Shown here one piece after another: positions 9,566 through 18,098 of a stretch of DNA of 64,000 bases (positions are counted from its first letter, which is position 1; the number at the start of each line of letters is the position of its first letter). Source of the DNA: Aureibacter tunicatorum (lineage in GTDB: Bacteria; Bacteroidota; Bacteroidia; Cytophagales; Cyclobacteriaceae). The stretch spans positions 2,232,001-2,296,000 of the forward strand of contig NZ_AP025305.1 in NCBI RefSeq assembly GCF_036492635.1. Reading direction: 5' to 3'. The notes beneath the pieces are model-generated. The model was not told the origin of the DNA and made no database searches. It worked only from the letters and a program-made list of their open reading frames with translations. The position numbers and the translations under genes were made by a program.

Positions 9566-9590
9566 TATTTTTCAAGCTTATAGGAAATTG

Positions 9591-9617
9591 AAAGCCTCCA
9601 ATTTGGGGGCTTTTTTT
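9591..9617 (+). terminator. Rho-independent terminator after pgk
   Basis: AAAGCCTCC (9591-9599) pairs imperfectly with GGGGGCTTT and continues into a seven-T run. The remaining ~230 bases to 9847 are AT-rich without a recognisable element. Confidence 0.8.
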
Positions 9618-9847
9618 GTTGTTGTAATGATCCGGATAATGATCGAATATGAATTTGACGTGCATTATTAAATAATGATCAAGGATTTTGCAACAACCCG
9701 TTAATTAGCAAGTTTAATTTCTGAATAGTAAACTTGTATTTAACGTGAGGGTAAGGAAGGTTTTTAAGGATAGATTTGTGATGAATGTTGCGATAATATC
9801 TCGTATTTTTTTTGGCTTGTTTGATTTTTCAAATAATCATTTTTTTA

Positions 9848-12430
9848 ATGCTGAAATTTGAAGGCAAAAGAAATCCGCAATCGAAACCGAGCAATCCCAG
9901 AGCCGGATTGCAGAAATCTCCGCCTATTCAGTGCATGCTTACTAGAGCGGAAATCGTTAAGCAGTTGGGCTTGGCGAATGAAGAAGATGCCGCTAATGAA
10001 TCTTATTTTGTTTATACCGTCAAGCCAAATGAAAGAGAGCCTGTGCCTAAGAGATCCGCAAGGCGATTTAATCGCGAAAAGTTTTTTGATTTCACAGTTA
10101 AGTCAACAGCTAAGGCAGATCCCAAATATGCATTGGAAGCTAGCACAACGAAGCGGAAGTCTGGGAATTATGTGCCGACAGCATCCGATTTGACAGAATG
10201 GCATTTGACCGGTCATGCTGAATTGCTTGATATTCTAAATTTATTGGATAGGTATCAGAATATTGATACTATCATCGAAGATGAAAAGCTTGAAACAGGG
10301 TTGCCGAGAAGATTTCCTGATCTGGCCAATTTTTGCTTAGCCGAAATACCATTTAAAAGATTGGCAAAACGACTGCATGAAATAAGATTCGGAAGACAAA
10401 CTGAAGAAGCGGAGGTTGTCAATCCATTTTTAGATGAAACAGATGGAGCTGTGGATGATGAAACGATAAGAGCATGCAAGATTGATAAGTTGATGCTTCC
10501 TGCTCTTGAAAAGTATAAGTCTCATCAACGCAAGAGGATGGCAACCGCTAATCAGCGTATGGAAATACAAGCTCAAGATGAAAGGTATCAGGAGTTGGCT
10601 AAGGCTCGCTTCCAAGCGAATGAGGCTTTGTCCGAGGCAAAAATGGATTTATTGGAAAGAATGGAAGTGAAGGAATACTGTCCGGACGATGATGAAGAAG
10701 AATTAAGAAAAATTGTTAGCAAGAAAGGTGAAGGCTATGTGTTCGCGAAGCTTAGGTTGGAGAAAATAGAGAAACAAAAAGCTTCCGGCTTGAAGGCTGA
10801 AATAGATGAGTTGAAGCAAAAAATGCTCGAAAAACAAAGAAAGTTTGAAGAAGCGGATGCTGAGATGACGACAGCTTTCGGTTCTTTTGCCGATCATGCC
10901 AATGAGGAAAGGGAGTTTAAATTTTGCATTAGGCTTGCTGAGAATTTGGAAGATGTTTATAGGGGTTTTGTAGAGCGTTCAGGTCGTGAGGAAAGAAGAA
11001 CTGCTTCGGTTGCTGCTAGTTTTCAAGGTATGGAGCCTGATGATTCAGAAGAATACACACCAGCGTTGATGCTGGAGAATTTACAAGAAGAGAGGAAACA
11101 ATTGGAGGCAGAGCTTGAGGAGGTCGCGCATAAATTGTCAGTAGCTAAAGAAGATTTTTCCGGAAATGAGGATGTAGAGTCTCGTGATGTGCTTATTGGC
11201 AAGGCGGGTGATTTGAATAGGAGAATCGATCAAGTGACAAGGCAGGAGTATCTTTACGCGGAGCAGCAAGGAGAAAATTATACGGATACAAAAGATATTG
11301 AGCGAGAGATTCAAGCCAATTATTTGTTGTTGGGCCAAAAACATTTGGAAAAATCCGATAAGGCAAGGGTGTATCGTAGAATTCGTGAGTTGAAATTGAG
11401 AAAAAGAGGCTTGAGTATGCACTTGGATCAAAAAGGAGCAGGAAGTAGGAAAGTGGATGAAATTCCGAGCGATGATTTTATGGCTCCAAGGATGTTGGAA
11501 CATGAGCTGATGTTGCTCGATGAAAGTGAGAGAGAATTTTTATTATCCAGTGTGGAGTTAAAAGATAATGGAGATCCTACATATACTAGAGAGGAAGTCT
11601 TCGCGATATTAAATTGCAACCCGCCTTTGGCTAAAACGATACTGGAAGATGAAATGGAATACGCGACCGCATTGCATAAAAAATTGTACAGGGATTTGTT
11701 TTATATGAAGCTTAATACAACGTATTTGGGAATAAAAACTCAAGGGCAAGAAGCATTTGGAGGAGTGAGAGAATTTAAGAAGCTGACTGTTTCAGAGTTT
11801 GTTGATTTGAAGTTTGCTGAAAAGTACCCGGATAGCAAGAGTTTGCTTGAAGAGTTTTGCTCGATTGATGTTGAAGGAGATGCATTAAGTGAAAATATTG
11901 GAGCTCTTGAGCAAACTACTTCCAGATTAGTTAGAAGAGCTTGGTTTGAGGGTTGGGAACAAGCTGATTTGGATCTTGTCGTTCATATGGATAATTTGAC
12001 ACTAGATTTGATGCATGCCATGTCATTGGAAGACTTGATTGCTCCTCGTAAAGAAACGTATGAGTTTTTCGATCAACATCGAGCAAGACTTAAGAAAGCG
12101 ATCATGAGATTTTTTCCTTATAAATTCGAATTGCTTGATACTCCTCACCCAGATACTGGGGCATATTTGCAAATAGAGTCATATTCCATATTAGAGGCAA
12201 GAGCTCAACTTGCGAAGCAGATAATGGACCAAATGGACCGATTAATGACTCAGTGGAAAAGAAAATACCCTTCAGGTCAGAGATCCACTGATCCAATTGT
12301 TGTTAATATTAGTAAAATCTTTGGAAAATTGAAATCTCAGATCATGCAGGAAAAGGGAACTTTCAAAAGAAGAATAAAAGAACAGGAAAGCGCTTTTCAA
12401 TATATTGAGGTGCATCAAGAAGAATATTAG
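9848..12430 (+). CDS. Large cytoplasmic coiled-coil protein, unknown function
   Basis: An 860-residue highly charged protein with no signal peptide, no membrane span and no motif I recognise. Long helical stretches rich in Glu, Lys, Arg and Gln dominate (for instance about residues 230-370 and 420-560), consistent with coiled coils. Two less repetitive regions, about 60-200 and 620-860, may be folded domains. I chose the ATG at 9848 because the upstream in-frame region reads as a hydrophobic, T-rich translation and begins without ATG. The helicase gene follows after 33 bases, so the two may be co-transcribed. I cannot give a function. Confidence 0.7.
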   Translation: MLKFEGKRNPQSKPSNPRAGLQKSPPIQCMLTRAEIVKQLGLANEEDAANESYFVYTVKPNEREPVPKRSARRFNREKFFDFTVKSTAKADPKYALEASTTKRKSGNYVPTASDLTEWHLTGHAELLDILNLLDRYQNIDTIIEDEKLETGLPRRFPDLANFCLAEIPFKRLAKRLHEIRFGRQTEEAEVVNPFLDETDGAVDDETIRACKIDKLMLPALEKYKSHQRKRMATANQRMEIQAQDERYQELAKARFQANEALSEAKMDLLERMEVKEYCPDDDEEELRKIVSKKGEGYVFAKLRLEKIEKQKASGLKAEIDELKQKMLEKQRKFEEADAEMTTAFGSFADHANEEREFKFCIRLAENLEDVYRGFVERSGREERRTASVAASFQGMEPDDSEEYTPALMLENLQEERKQLEAELEEVAHKLSVAKEDFSGNEDVESRDVLIGKAGDLNRRIDQVTRQEYLYAEQQGENYTDTKDIEREIQANYLLLGQKHLEKSDKARVYRRIRELKLRKRGLSMHLDQKGAGSRKVDEIPSDDFMAPRMLEHELMLLDESEREFLLSSVELKDNGDPTYTREEVFAILNCNPPLAKTILEDEMEYATALHKKLYRDLFYMKLNTTYLGIKTQGQEAFGGVREFKKLTVSEFVDLKFAEKYPDSKSLLEEFCSIDVEGDALSENIGALEQTTSRLVRRAWFEGWEQADLDLVVHMDNLTLDLMHAMSLEDLIAPRKETYEFFDQHRARLKKAIMRFFPYKFELLDTPHPDTGAYLQIESYSILEARAQLAKQIMDQMDRLMTQWKRKYPSGQRSTDPIVVNISKIFGKLKSQIMQEKGTFKRRIKEQESAFQYIEVHQEEY

Positions 12431-12463
12431 AGAGGTTTTGGGAATTATCCATAACTTTGCCGT

Positions 12464-13786
12464 ATGAAGGATAGAAACGAATTTTTGAAAAAATTATATA
12501 GCCAAGCGGGCATAGTTGATCTGAATGAAATGCAAAAGTCAACTATCAAAGCAAGTACAGAGTCGGATGAAATTATGTTATTCTCGCCTACTGGCAGTGG
12601 GAAGACTTTGGCATTTTTGCTTTCATTAGCTCAAAAACTGACAAAAGGAAAGGGAGTTCAGAGCATTATTCTGTCTCCATCCCGAGAGTTGGCTCTTCAG
12701 ATTGAGGCAGTGTTTAAATCATTAAAGTCGGAATTTCATGTAGTCAGTTGTTTTGGTGGACATGCTTTTTCTGTGGAAAAAAATAATTTAAAAGCAGATG
12801 TTGATCTTATAGTTGGCACGCCAGGTCGATTAAGGGATCATATGGAAAAAGGAACTTTTGATTATTCTGATGTGGAGATGCTGGTGTTGGATGAGTTTGA
12901 CAAATCCTTGGAACTTGGTTTTCAAAAAGACATGCAATGGATAATTTCCAGTCTTTATCATTTGGAGTTTAAAATGTTGGTTTCTGCGACCAAGATGGAA
13001 GAGATTCCTCAGTTTACTGGGATCTCTAAACCCAAAGTCATTGACTTTTTGGAAGACGAGAGTAAAATTAAAATTTCGCAAAAGGCAATTTATTCAAAGC
13101 CTGAAGAGAAATCTGAAGACTTGTTGAAATTATTGCTGTCGGTAGAACAAGGAAGAACGCTTGTTTTTTGCAATCATAAACAAGCCGTGGATAGGTTGAG
13201 TGATTTTTTGAAAGATCATCTGGTCCCTCATGATGTTTACCATGGCGATAGAGACCAAGAATCAAGAGAGAAAGCTTTGATCAAGTTGAGAAATGGAAGC
13301 ATCAATTTATTGGTAGTGACGGATTTGGCAGCAAGAGGTTTGGATATACCAGAAATCAAACACGTTATGCATTATCAGTTGCCTGTGAAAGAAGATGCTT
13401 ACATACATCGAAATGGGAGGACTGCGAGGATGACAGCTGAGGGAACTTCGTATTTGATGTTGACTGAAGGCGATATTCCCAAGTATGTAAAGAGGGATGT
13501 GGAGCGAGTGGATTTGGACGAGGTAGATTTGAAAACTCAGTATCCTTTGCCGGAGTGGGTTAGTATCTTTGTAGGCAGAGGCAAGAAGGATAAAGTCAAT
13601 AAAATTGATCTTGTAGGCTTTTTTTGTCAGCAAGGAGGAGTAGAGAAAGCATCATTGGGCAAGATTGACGTATTGGACTTTATTTCAGTTGTTGCATTGA
13701 AAAGGGGAGAGGAGAAAACGCTCTTGAAGAACTTGAAAGGCAAGAAAATCAAGAAAAAGCCAGTCAGGGTTGGCATGATCAGATAA
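12464..13786 (+). CDS. DEAD-box RNA helicase, DbpA-like
   Basis: A 440-residue ATP-dependent RNA helicase. The RecA-like motifs run in order: SPTGSGKT (I), PSRELALQ (Ia), GTPGRLRDH (Ib), VLDEFDKS (II), VSATK (III), then in domain 2 LVFCNHKQ (IV), VVTDLAARGLDIP (V) and HRNGRTAR (VI). The C-terminal ~70 residues (IFVGRGKKDKVNKIDLVGFF onward) look like the DbpA RNA-binding RRM, which targets 23S rRNA during large-subunit assembly. Motif II reads DEFD rather than DEAD; this variant keeps both acidic residues. It is the last backbone gene before tRNA-Arg. Confidence 0.9.
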   Translation: MKDRNEFLKKLYSQAGIVDLNEMQKSTIKASTESDEIMLFSPTGSGKTLAFLLSLAQKLTKGKGVQSIILSPSRELALQIEAVFKSLKSEFHVVSCFGGHAFSVEKNNLKADVDLIVGTPGRLRDHMEKGTFDYSDVEMLVLDEFDKSLELGFQKDMQWIISSLYHLEFKMLVSATKMEEIPQFTGISKPKVIDFLEDESKIKISQKAIYSKPEEKSEDLLKLLLSVEQGRTLVFCNHKQAVDRLSDFLKDHLVPHDVYHGDRDQESREKALIKLRNGSINLLVVTDLAARGLDIPEIKHVMHYQLPVKEDAYIHRNGRTARMTAEGTSYLMLTEGDIPKYVKRDVERVDLDEVDLKTQYPLPEWVSIFVGRGKKDKVNKIDLVGFFCQQGGVEKASLGKIDVLDFISVVALKRGEEKTLLKNLKGKKIKKKPVRVGMIR

Positions 13787-13889
13787 GGCGATTTGAAGAC
13801 TGTTTTGTATAATTTTAGAGCGTATAATTGATGTGTTCTGGCATGAGTCAAAATAATAGGTAGAAATTTTAATATTAAAATAAAACATA

Positions 13890-13897
13890 TATATTTG
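13890..13897 (+). promoter_or_regulatory. Promoter -7 box of tRNA-Arg (TATATTTG)
   Basis: This is an exact TAnnTTTG match 23 bases before the tRNA 5' end, in an AT-rich intergenic stretch (13787-13920). Confidence 0.5.
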
Positions 13898-13920
13898 CAG
13901 ACCCTATAGCGATAGGCGAT

Positions 13921-13994
13921 GGTCCCGTAGCTCAACTGGATAGAGCGCTGGATTTCGGCTCCAGAGGTTGAGGGTTCGACTCCTTCCGGGATCA
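13921..13994 (+). tRNA. tRNA-Arg, anticodon UCG
   Basis: A full cloverleaf can be drawn. The acceptor stem GGTCCCG pairs with CGGGATC (one G-U) and the discriminator base is A. The anticodon stem CTGGA/TCCAG encloses loop TTTCGGC, giving anticodon TCG for CGA. The T arm carries GGTTCGACTCC. CCA is not encoded. The 3' part of this gene is the integration target for both elements in the window. Confidence 0.95.
13974..13991 (+). other. Left attachment site of element A (att core)
   Basis: The 18-base core GTTCGACTCCTTCCGGGA is the T-arm/acceptor 3' part of tRNA-Arg and recurs exactly at 45023-45040. Integration at this site keeps the tRNA intact. The exact crossover point inside the core cannot be seen. 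Confidence 0.85.
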
Positions 13995-14055
13995 CAAATG
14001 GCTGAAAATAAGCACTTTAACAAGCGAATTTCAAAGGCCTTTTAAAGGTTGGTAA

Positions 14056-14084
14056 GGGTAATCTCTAAGATTAACCCTTTTTTT
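14056..14084 (+). terminator. Terminator-like hairpin after the left att site
   Basis: GGGTAATC and GATTAACCC form a stem with one bulge and a short loop, followed by seven Ts. A similar hairpin occupies the same position after the second att copy (45103-45136). It probably ends the tRNA-Arg transcript and insulates the integrase gene. Confidence 0.65.
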
Positions 14085-14150
14085 ATGTCCATAGAAAAAG
14101 GTTACACATCCATAATTATCCCCACTCATTAGTAACCAATTTTTAATACT

Positions 14151-15323
14151 ATGAAATTTAATATTAACATGTGGCTCAGAAAAGACCGCATTTCAGAGGA
14201 CGGAAGAGCCCCTATTTACTGTAAAATCAATTACAAAGGCCAAATAGCGTCAATTTCAACAAATGTAAGAGTTGCTCCAGAGGAATGGAATAGTAAAGGC
14301 TATGGCCGTATTACAAGCTCTGGTGAATTGTCTCAGATTCACAATACAGTTCTTCATAATATGAGAGCTAAATTAGAAAGAATTTACAATGCGCTTATTT
14401 CTTTTGGAAAACTCGTAAGTTCAAAAATTGTCAAAGATATTTACCAAGGAAATAGAAAAGTACACTACAAACTGGTAGAAATTGTCGAAGAGTTCATTCA
14501 ATATCGTGAGGATCAAGGACTTGCTTACAATACATTGAAAAATTCCCGTAATGCATTAAGGCACCTTTTTAATTACCTAGAGAAGGTAAATAATAAGAAT
14601 TTACAAGCGGATGATATCGATAGATGCTTTGGAGATGATTTTTTATTGTACTTGAAAAAAGACTGTGAAGTAAGCCATAATACGGCAGTCAAGCTTGTTA
14701 AGCTAATTCAGGCTGCTTTGGATTATGGTTTCAAGAGAGACTATATTGAGACGAATCCACTCAAGAGTTTTGAGGCTAAGATGAGAAATGAGATTAAGCC
14801 GATTGATTTTGTTGATGATCAAGATATGGAACGCCTTAAACAAGCTGAATTTGAAGATAAGCGACATGAGAGGGTAAGAGATATATTTTACTTCCAATGC
14901 AGAACAGGGCTTTCTTATTGCGATCTAAAGGCATTTCAGAGCGAAGCGCATGTGAAGTTTGCAAAGCAAGGACCTTTCATCCAGCAACAACGACAAAAAT
15001 CAAGCACTTACAGCGTAGTTCCGTTGATGCCGGAGGCAATTACGATCCTTGAAAAATATGAATACAAGTTGCCTATAATCAGCAATCAGAAATATAATAA
15101 GTACCTTAAAGAGGTTGCTGATTTGTGTGATATTCGAATGTCATTAAGCTCCCATATAGGTAGAAAGACATTTGCTACTTGGCTTTTTAATAATGAAGTG
15201 AATGCTGTATCAGTAATGAAAGCATTAGGTCATAGCGATCTCAAGACTACATTACGCCATTATGCCGAGATTTTGCCTAAAAAAGTGATTGAAGACTTTA
15301 GGCAAGCATTTGGTTTGATGTAA
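14151..15323 (+). CDS. Tyrosine recombinase (integrase) of element A
   Basis: A 390-residue site-specific integrase of the Bacteroidota phage/ICE type. It has an N-terminal arm-binding domain (about 1-90, opening MKFNINMWLRKDRISEDGRA), a SAM-like core-binding domain (about 105-205) and a catalytic domain (about 215-390). The catalytic residues are visible: Arg in FQCRTGLSYCDL (about 250), His and Arg in SHIGRKTF (about 334-337), His in ALGHSDLKTT (about 360) and the nucleophile Tyr in LRHYAEI (about 370). It sits 150 bp from the tRNA att site and is oriented away from it. The element B integrase is closely related, and both evidently use the same target. Confidence 0.95.
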   Translation: MKFNINMWLRKDRISEDGRAPIYCKINYKGQIASISTNVRVAPEEWNSKGYGRITSSGELSQIHNTVLHNMRAKLERIYNALISFGKLVSSKIVKDIYQGNRKVHYKLVEIVEEFIQYREDQGLAYNTLKNSRNALRHLFNYLEKVNNKNLQADDIDRCFGDDFLLYLKKDCEVSHNTAVKLVKLIQAALDYGFKRDYIETNPLKSFEAKMRNEIKPIDFVDDQDMERLKQAEFEDKRHERVRDIFYFQCRTGLSYCDLKAFQSEAHVKFAKQGPFIQQQRQKSSTYSVVPLMPEAITILEKYEYKLPIISNQKYNKYLKEVADLCDIRMSLSSHIGRKTFATWLFNNEVNAVSVMKALGHSDLKTTLRHYAEILPKKVIEDFRQAFGLM

Positions 15324-15425
15324 GATCATTACTTTTTTCAACTTATAATTCTCATACCCTTTCAATTTATTCTCATTTCGTGGTAAAATAATACGCAGTT
15401 TCGTGGTTGAAATCTGATATGGAAT
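15324..15425 (+). other. Conserved noncoding segment after the integrase gene
   Basis: About 100 bases after the integrase stop are conserved with element B (46373-46475), including GGTAAAATAATACGCAGTTT. Beyond this the two elements lose similarity. It therefore marks the left border of a variable cargo slot. Its function, such as a recombination substrate, arm site or transcription signal, is unknown. Confidence 0.6.
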
Positions 15426-15473
15426 TATATTGTCTTTTTAAGTTTAATGTAAGAAAATGATTGTTTTTTATGT

Positions 15474-15502
15474 TTTGAAAATTATTGGAATTATTAAATT
15501 TG
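15474..15502 (+). promoter_or_regulatory. Bacteroidota promoter of the first cargo gene
   Basis: TTTG (15474-15477) and TAAATTTG (15495-15502) are spaced by 17 bases, an exact fit to the -33/-7 pattern. The box lies 31 bases before the ATG of the exported protein gene. Confidence 0.6.
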
Positions 15503-15533
15503 GACATATATCTCATTTAAAATTCTCATTATA

Positions 15534-16082
15534 ATGAAAAAATTATTTTTATTTTTAATTATTATTTTCGCTTCTTTTTCAAATTTAGTGGCACAAACTT
15601 TTAAAGCTAAGGTTGAAAGAATGAATGGTCTCGAATTATATGTATTAGCAGAACCAGAAACTGAATATGAAAAGCTTGGTACGGTCCAAATCGTAAGTAC
15701 TGGATTTGAAAAAAACACTATTCAAGCAATGGTTAGCAGGCTAGTTGTAAAAGCATCTAAAACACATCCTCAAGCTGATGCAATTATCTACTATTCTGGA
15801 AATACAGCCTTTGCTATAAAATTTAAAGAAAAGTCAAATGGCATAGCTGTTTTGAATAACTCTGATAACTTAGACGATAAACCTATTTTTGTTTATTCAG
15901 AACCAATAGATTTAGATTACAATGTTGTTGACATGAAAAAGCTACCTTCACAATCACTCACTCCTAAAATATACTATATTTATGGCGTGTTCAATAATGT
16001 TTCAAAAAAGGTAGCAAAAAAACAAGAACACGATGGTTTGATTTATACCGGAGGGAATAAAGTAAAAGTAATTACTCTTTAA
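15534..16082 (+). CDS. Exported protein of unknown function (cargo)
   Basis: A 182-residue protein with a clear signal peptide (MKKLFLFLIIIFASFSNLVAQ, cleavage expected after VAQ). The mature part starts with a short beta domain containing MNGLELYVLAEPETEYEKLG and a helix followed by QADAIIYYSGN. I do not recognise the family. It has its own promoter and is closed by a strong terminator, so it is an independent cargo gene. It has no counterpart in element B. Confidence 0.75.
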   Translation: MKKLFLFLIIIFASFSNLVAQTFKAKVERMNGLELYVLAEPETEYEKLGTVQIVSTGFEKNTIQAMVSRLVVKASKTHPQADAIIYYSGNTAFAIKFKEKSNGIAVLNNSDNLDDKPIFVYSEPIDLDYNVVDMKKLPSQSLTPKIYYIYGVFNNVSKKVAKKQEHDGLIYTGGNKVKVITL

Positions 16083-16088
16083 AGATAA

Positions 16089-16125
16089 TGGTTTGAATAT
16101 TTGTCGAAATATTCAAACCATTTTA
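16089..16125 (+). terminator. Strong hairpin terminator in the cargo slot
   Basis: A 14-bp perfect stem (16089-16102 with 16107-16120) with tetraloop GTCG is followed by a short T run. Confidence 0.8.
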
Positions 16126-16161
16126 TGGTATGATTTTTCTTCATATCATTCTAAAAATGAC

Positions 16162-16383
16162 ATGAGAAATTTTATTATAGTAATAATATTTGTATTTTTT
16201 ACAGGTTTAGATATTGTTAATGCTCAAGATGACCCAATAGTTTATATTTGTGGTACAAGTAAAATATTTCACAATGTTTTGTCTCATAATGCTCTTGAAT
16301 TTCAATGTAAATCTGAGATTTGGACTATGAAGAAATCCGAAGCTATTAAAAGTGGGAAAAGACAATGTAGATGTAAATATTAA
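16162..16383 (+). CDS. Small secreted Cys/His protein, conserved in both elements
   Basis: A 73-residue protein with a signal peptide (MRNFIIVIIFVFFTGLDIVNAQ). Its mature ~50 residues contain the pattern YICG-SKIFH, FQCKSEIW, KKSEA and a terminal CRCKY. The ATG at 16162 was chosen because it begins the signal peptide. The element B protein at 48843-49079 has the same Cys and His positions. The motif recalls the widespread small Bacteroidota proteins with YVC....YH....C and a C-terminal Cys pair, which may bind metal or form disulfides. No function is established. Confidence 0.75.
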   Translation: MRNFIIVIIFVFFTGLDIVNAQDDPIVYICGTSKIFHNVLSHNALEFQCKSEIWTMKKSEAIKSGKRQCRCKY

Positions 16384-16407
16384 TTCTTATGTCTATTTAT
16401 TGTGATA

Positions 16408-17319
16408 TTACATAATATAAATCTCTACAGATCTGTCATTATAAAGCCTATTAGTGTCACTTTCAATTCCACCTTTTGATAATATAATAATTTTGTCTTC
16501 ATTAATATCTGTATTGGTGATTAAATAATTCTTTACACTGATTGCTCTTAATGTGGATAGTTCAAAATTTGAACCTATTTTATATTTAAGTTTTCCAGTT
16601 AATTGTCTTTTATCTGCACTACCAATCAATAAAATAGCGCTTGAATTAACTAATGATTCTTTGTATTTAATTAAGTCGCCTTTCATTTGGTTAGTTAAAA
16701 AGTACTCTCCTGATTTAAAGTGCTTAATTTCTGTCAAAAATTTAGGTTTATATGAGTTCAGATCATTCGAAACTTTTTGTTTATATTCAGTTGTATTGCG
16801 TAATGTTAGATTTAATGTTAATTGTTCAATTGCTAGTAAAGAACAACCTGAGATTAAAGAAGCAATTGCGATAGAAGTTTTCTGTTTGAGAATAATAAAA
16901 ATAAAGAAAGATAATATAAGAATACATGCTACTATATTTATTAAGCTAAATTCAATTGTTGTAAAGCTTGTGTTTTCTTGTGTTTTTTCGCTGTTTTGTG
17001 AGAAGGCTAGGTATGTGAATAGTACAAAAGAAAAAAATAAAAAAGTAATTAGAAATATTACGTCCCTATGCCCAATTGCTTGATGCCAAAACCCTTGACT
17101 ACCATTTTTATTTATCTTGTTATTTATTGATAAATAAAAATAGAAACAAGGTAGAAGAAGTAATATCGATAAAATTATATATATGAATTTATTAAGTTCA
17201 TTTGAATGAATTGAAAAGTTGATATTTAATATGAACAAGACAATTGAGGTTGTAAGCAAAAATGTGCTGAGATTTATACGGTTTTTTGCTACTGTAATTT
17301 TATTAATATCCGAATTCAT
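16408..17319 (-). CDS. Multi-span membrane protein with OmpA-like C-terminal domain
   Basis: A 303-residue protein with about five predicted membrane spans (roughly residues 17-37, 43-63, 90-110, 126-147 and 149-170). A soluble C-terminal domain of ~110 residues follows. Its end resembles an OmpA/MotB peptidoglycan-binding domain: ILLIGSADKRQ, NFELSTLRAISVKNYL and NDRSVEIYI correspond to the usual GHTD, N..LS..RA..V..YL and NRRVEI blocks. The canonical Asp-containing loop is weakly conserved, so peptidoglycan binding is an inference. The downstream-translated partner at 17328-17822 lies 8 bases upstream in the same operon. AT-richness and location suggest recently acquired cargo. Confidence 0.7.
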   Translation of the reverse strand: MNSDINKITVAKNRINLSTFLLTTSIVLFILNINFSIHSNELNKFIYIILSILLLLPCFYFYLSINNKINKNGSQGFWHQAIGHRDVIFLITFLFFSFVLFTYLAFSQNSEKTQENTSFTTIEFSLINIVACILILSFFIFIILKQKTSIAIASLISGCSLLAIEQLTLNLTLRNTTEYKQKVSNDLNSYKPKFLTEIKHFKSGEYFLTNQMKGDLIKYKESLVNSSAILLIGSADKRQLTGKLKYKIGSNFELSTLRAISVKNYLITNTDINEDKIIILSKGGIESDTNRLYNDRSVEIYIM

Positions 17320-17327
17320 TAAATAGA

Positions 17328-17822
17328 TTAATTGAAATTGATGATTTTTAACTTCTTGTCCTTATTCATTTCTGAGATTTTTTTTAAAATTTTTTCAATA
17401 GAATCATCATTTTCAATATTGCTAAAAATTTCATCAATTTCATTAAAGATTATTTTGGTTAAATTATTAGTACTATTTTCATTTATTTGATCTATATATT
17501 TTTCAATAAAACTTGGTGATTTTTCATAATATCTCATTAGAAGAATTTTTGGTTGAAAAATATAAATATGATAATTTAAATAGAAGAAGTATAAAGCACT
17601 ATTTCTTATTTTGTCGTTTTTTATACTATATTTTCTAATTAAATAGTTTTTAACCCGAATCAAATGAATTATTTCAACTTCAAATAGTTTTATTTCAATG
17701 CCTTTAAGTTTGATTTTATCTTGAATAATATATTCGTTTAAAAGGATTTCATATGTTTCACTATTACATTTTATGTCTTCAAATATTGATGCTCCACCGG
17801 GGAGAATTCTATCAAACATCAT
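17328..17822 (-). CDS. Unknown partner of the OmpA-like membrane protein
   Basis: A 164-residue protein, first gene of a two-gene minus-strand operon. It is rich in Ile, Lys, Asn and Tyr, without a signal peptide or a clear membrane span. The central region (YFFYLNYHIYIFQPKILLMR) is aromatic and hydrophobic. The C-terminal third is an amphipathic helix region. No family is recognised. The 276 bp upstream (17823-18098) is extremely AT-rich and probably holds divergent promoters for this operon and for the gene at 18099. Confidence 0.6.
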   Translation of the reverse strand: MMFDRILPGGASIFEDIKCNSETYEILLNEYIIQDKIKLKGIEIKLFEVEIIHLIRVKNYLIRKYSIKNDKIRNSALYFFYLNYHIYIFQPKILLMRYYEKSPSFIEKYIDQINENSTNNLTKIIFNEIDEIFSNIENDDSIEKILKKISEMNKDKKLKIINFN

Positions 17823-18098
17823 TAATTTAGTTGTTTTAATTGTTAATAGGATTCATAAATTTACTCTTAAGTTGATAACTTTCAATGTTTTAATTGAATT
17901 AAATTATTTTTTGGGTAGGTGTGCATTATTGTTTTGCATCGTTATTTAAAATTTGATAAAGTAAGTATTTGGTTAAGGAATGTAATAATTTCCCTAAAAA
18001 GGATCTAATTATTGTTTATATTTAAATTTTATGGAAATAAATTTAAATGTATAGAGTCAAACTCTAACAGTTTAGATTAATAAATCTTTTGCTTAAAT

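Noticed and set aside
1-13900. Insertion sequences or transposases in the chromosomal part
   Set aside because: No transposase motif, terminal inverted repeats or interrupted genes were seen; all genes here look like ordinary backbone.
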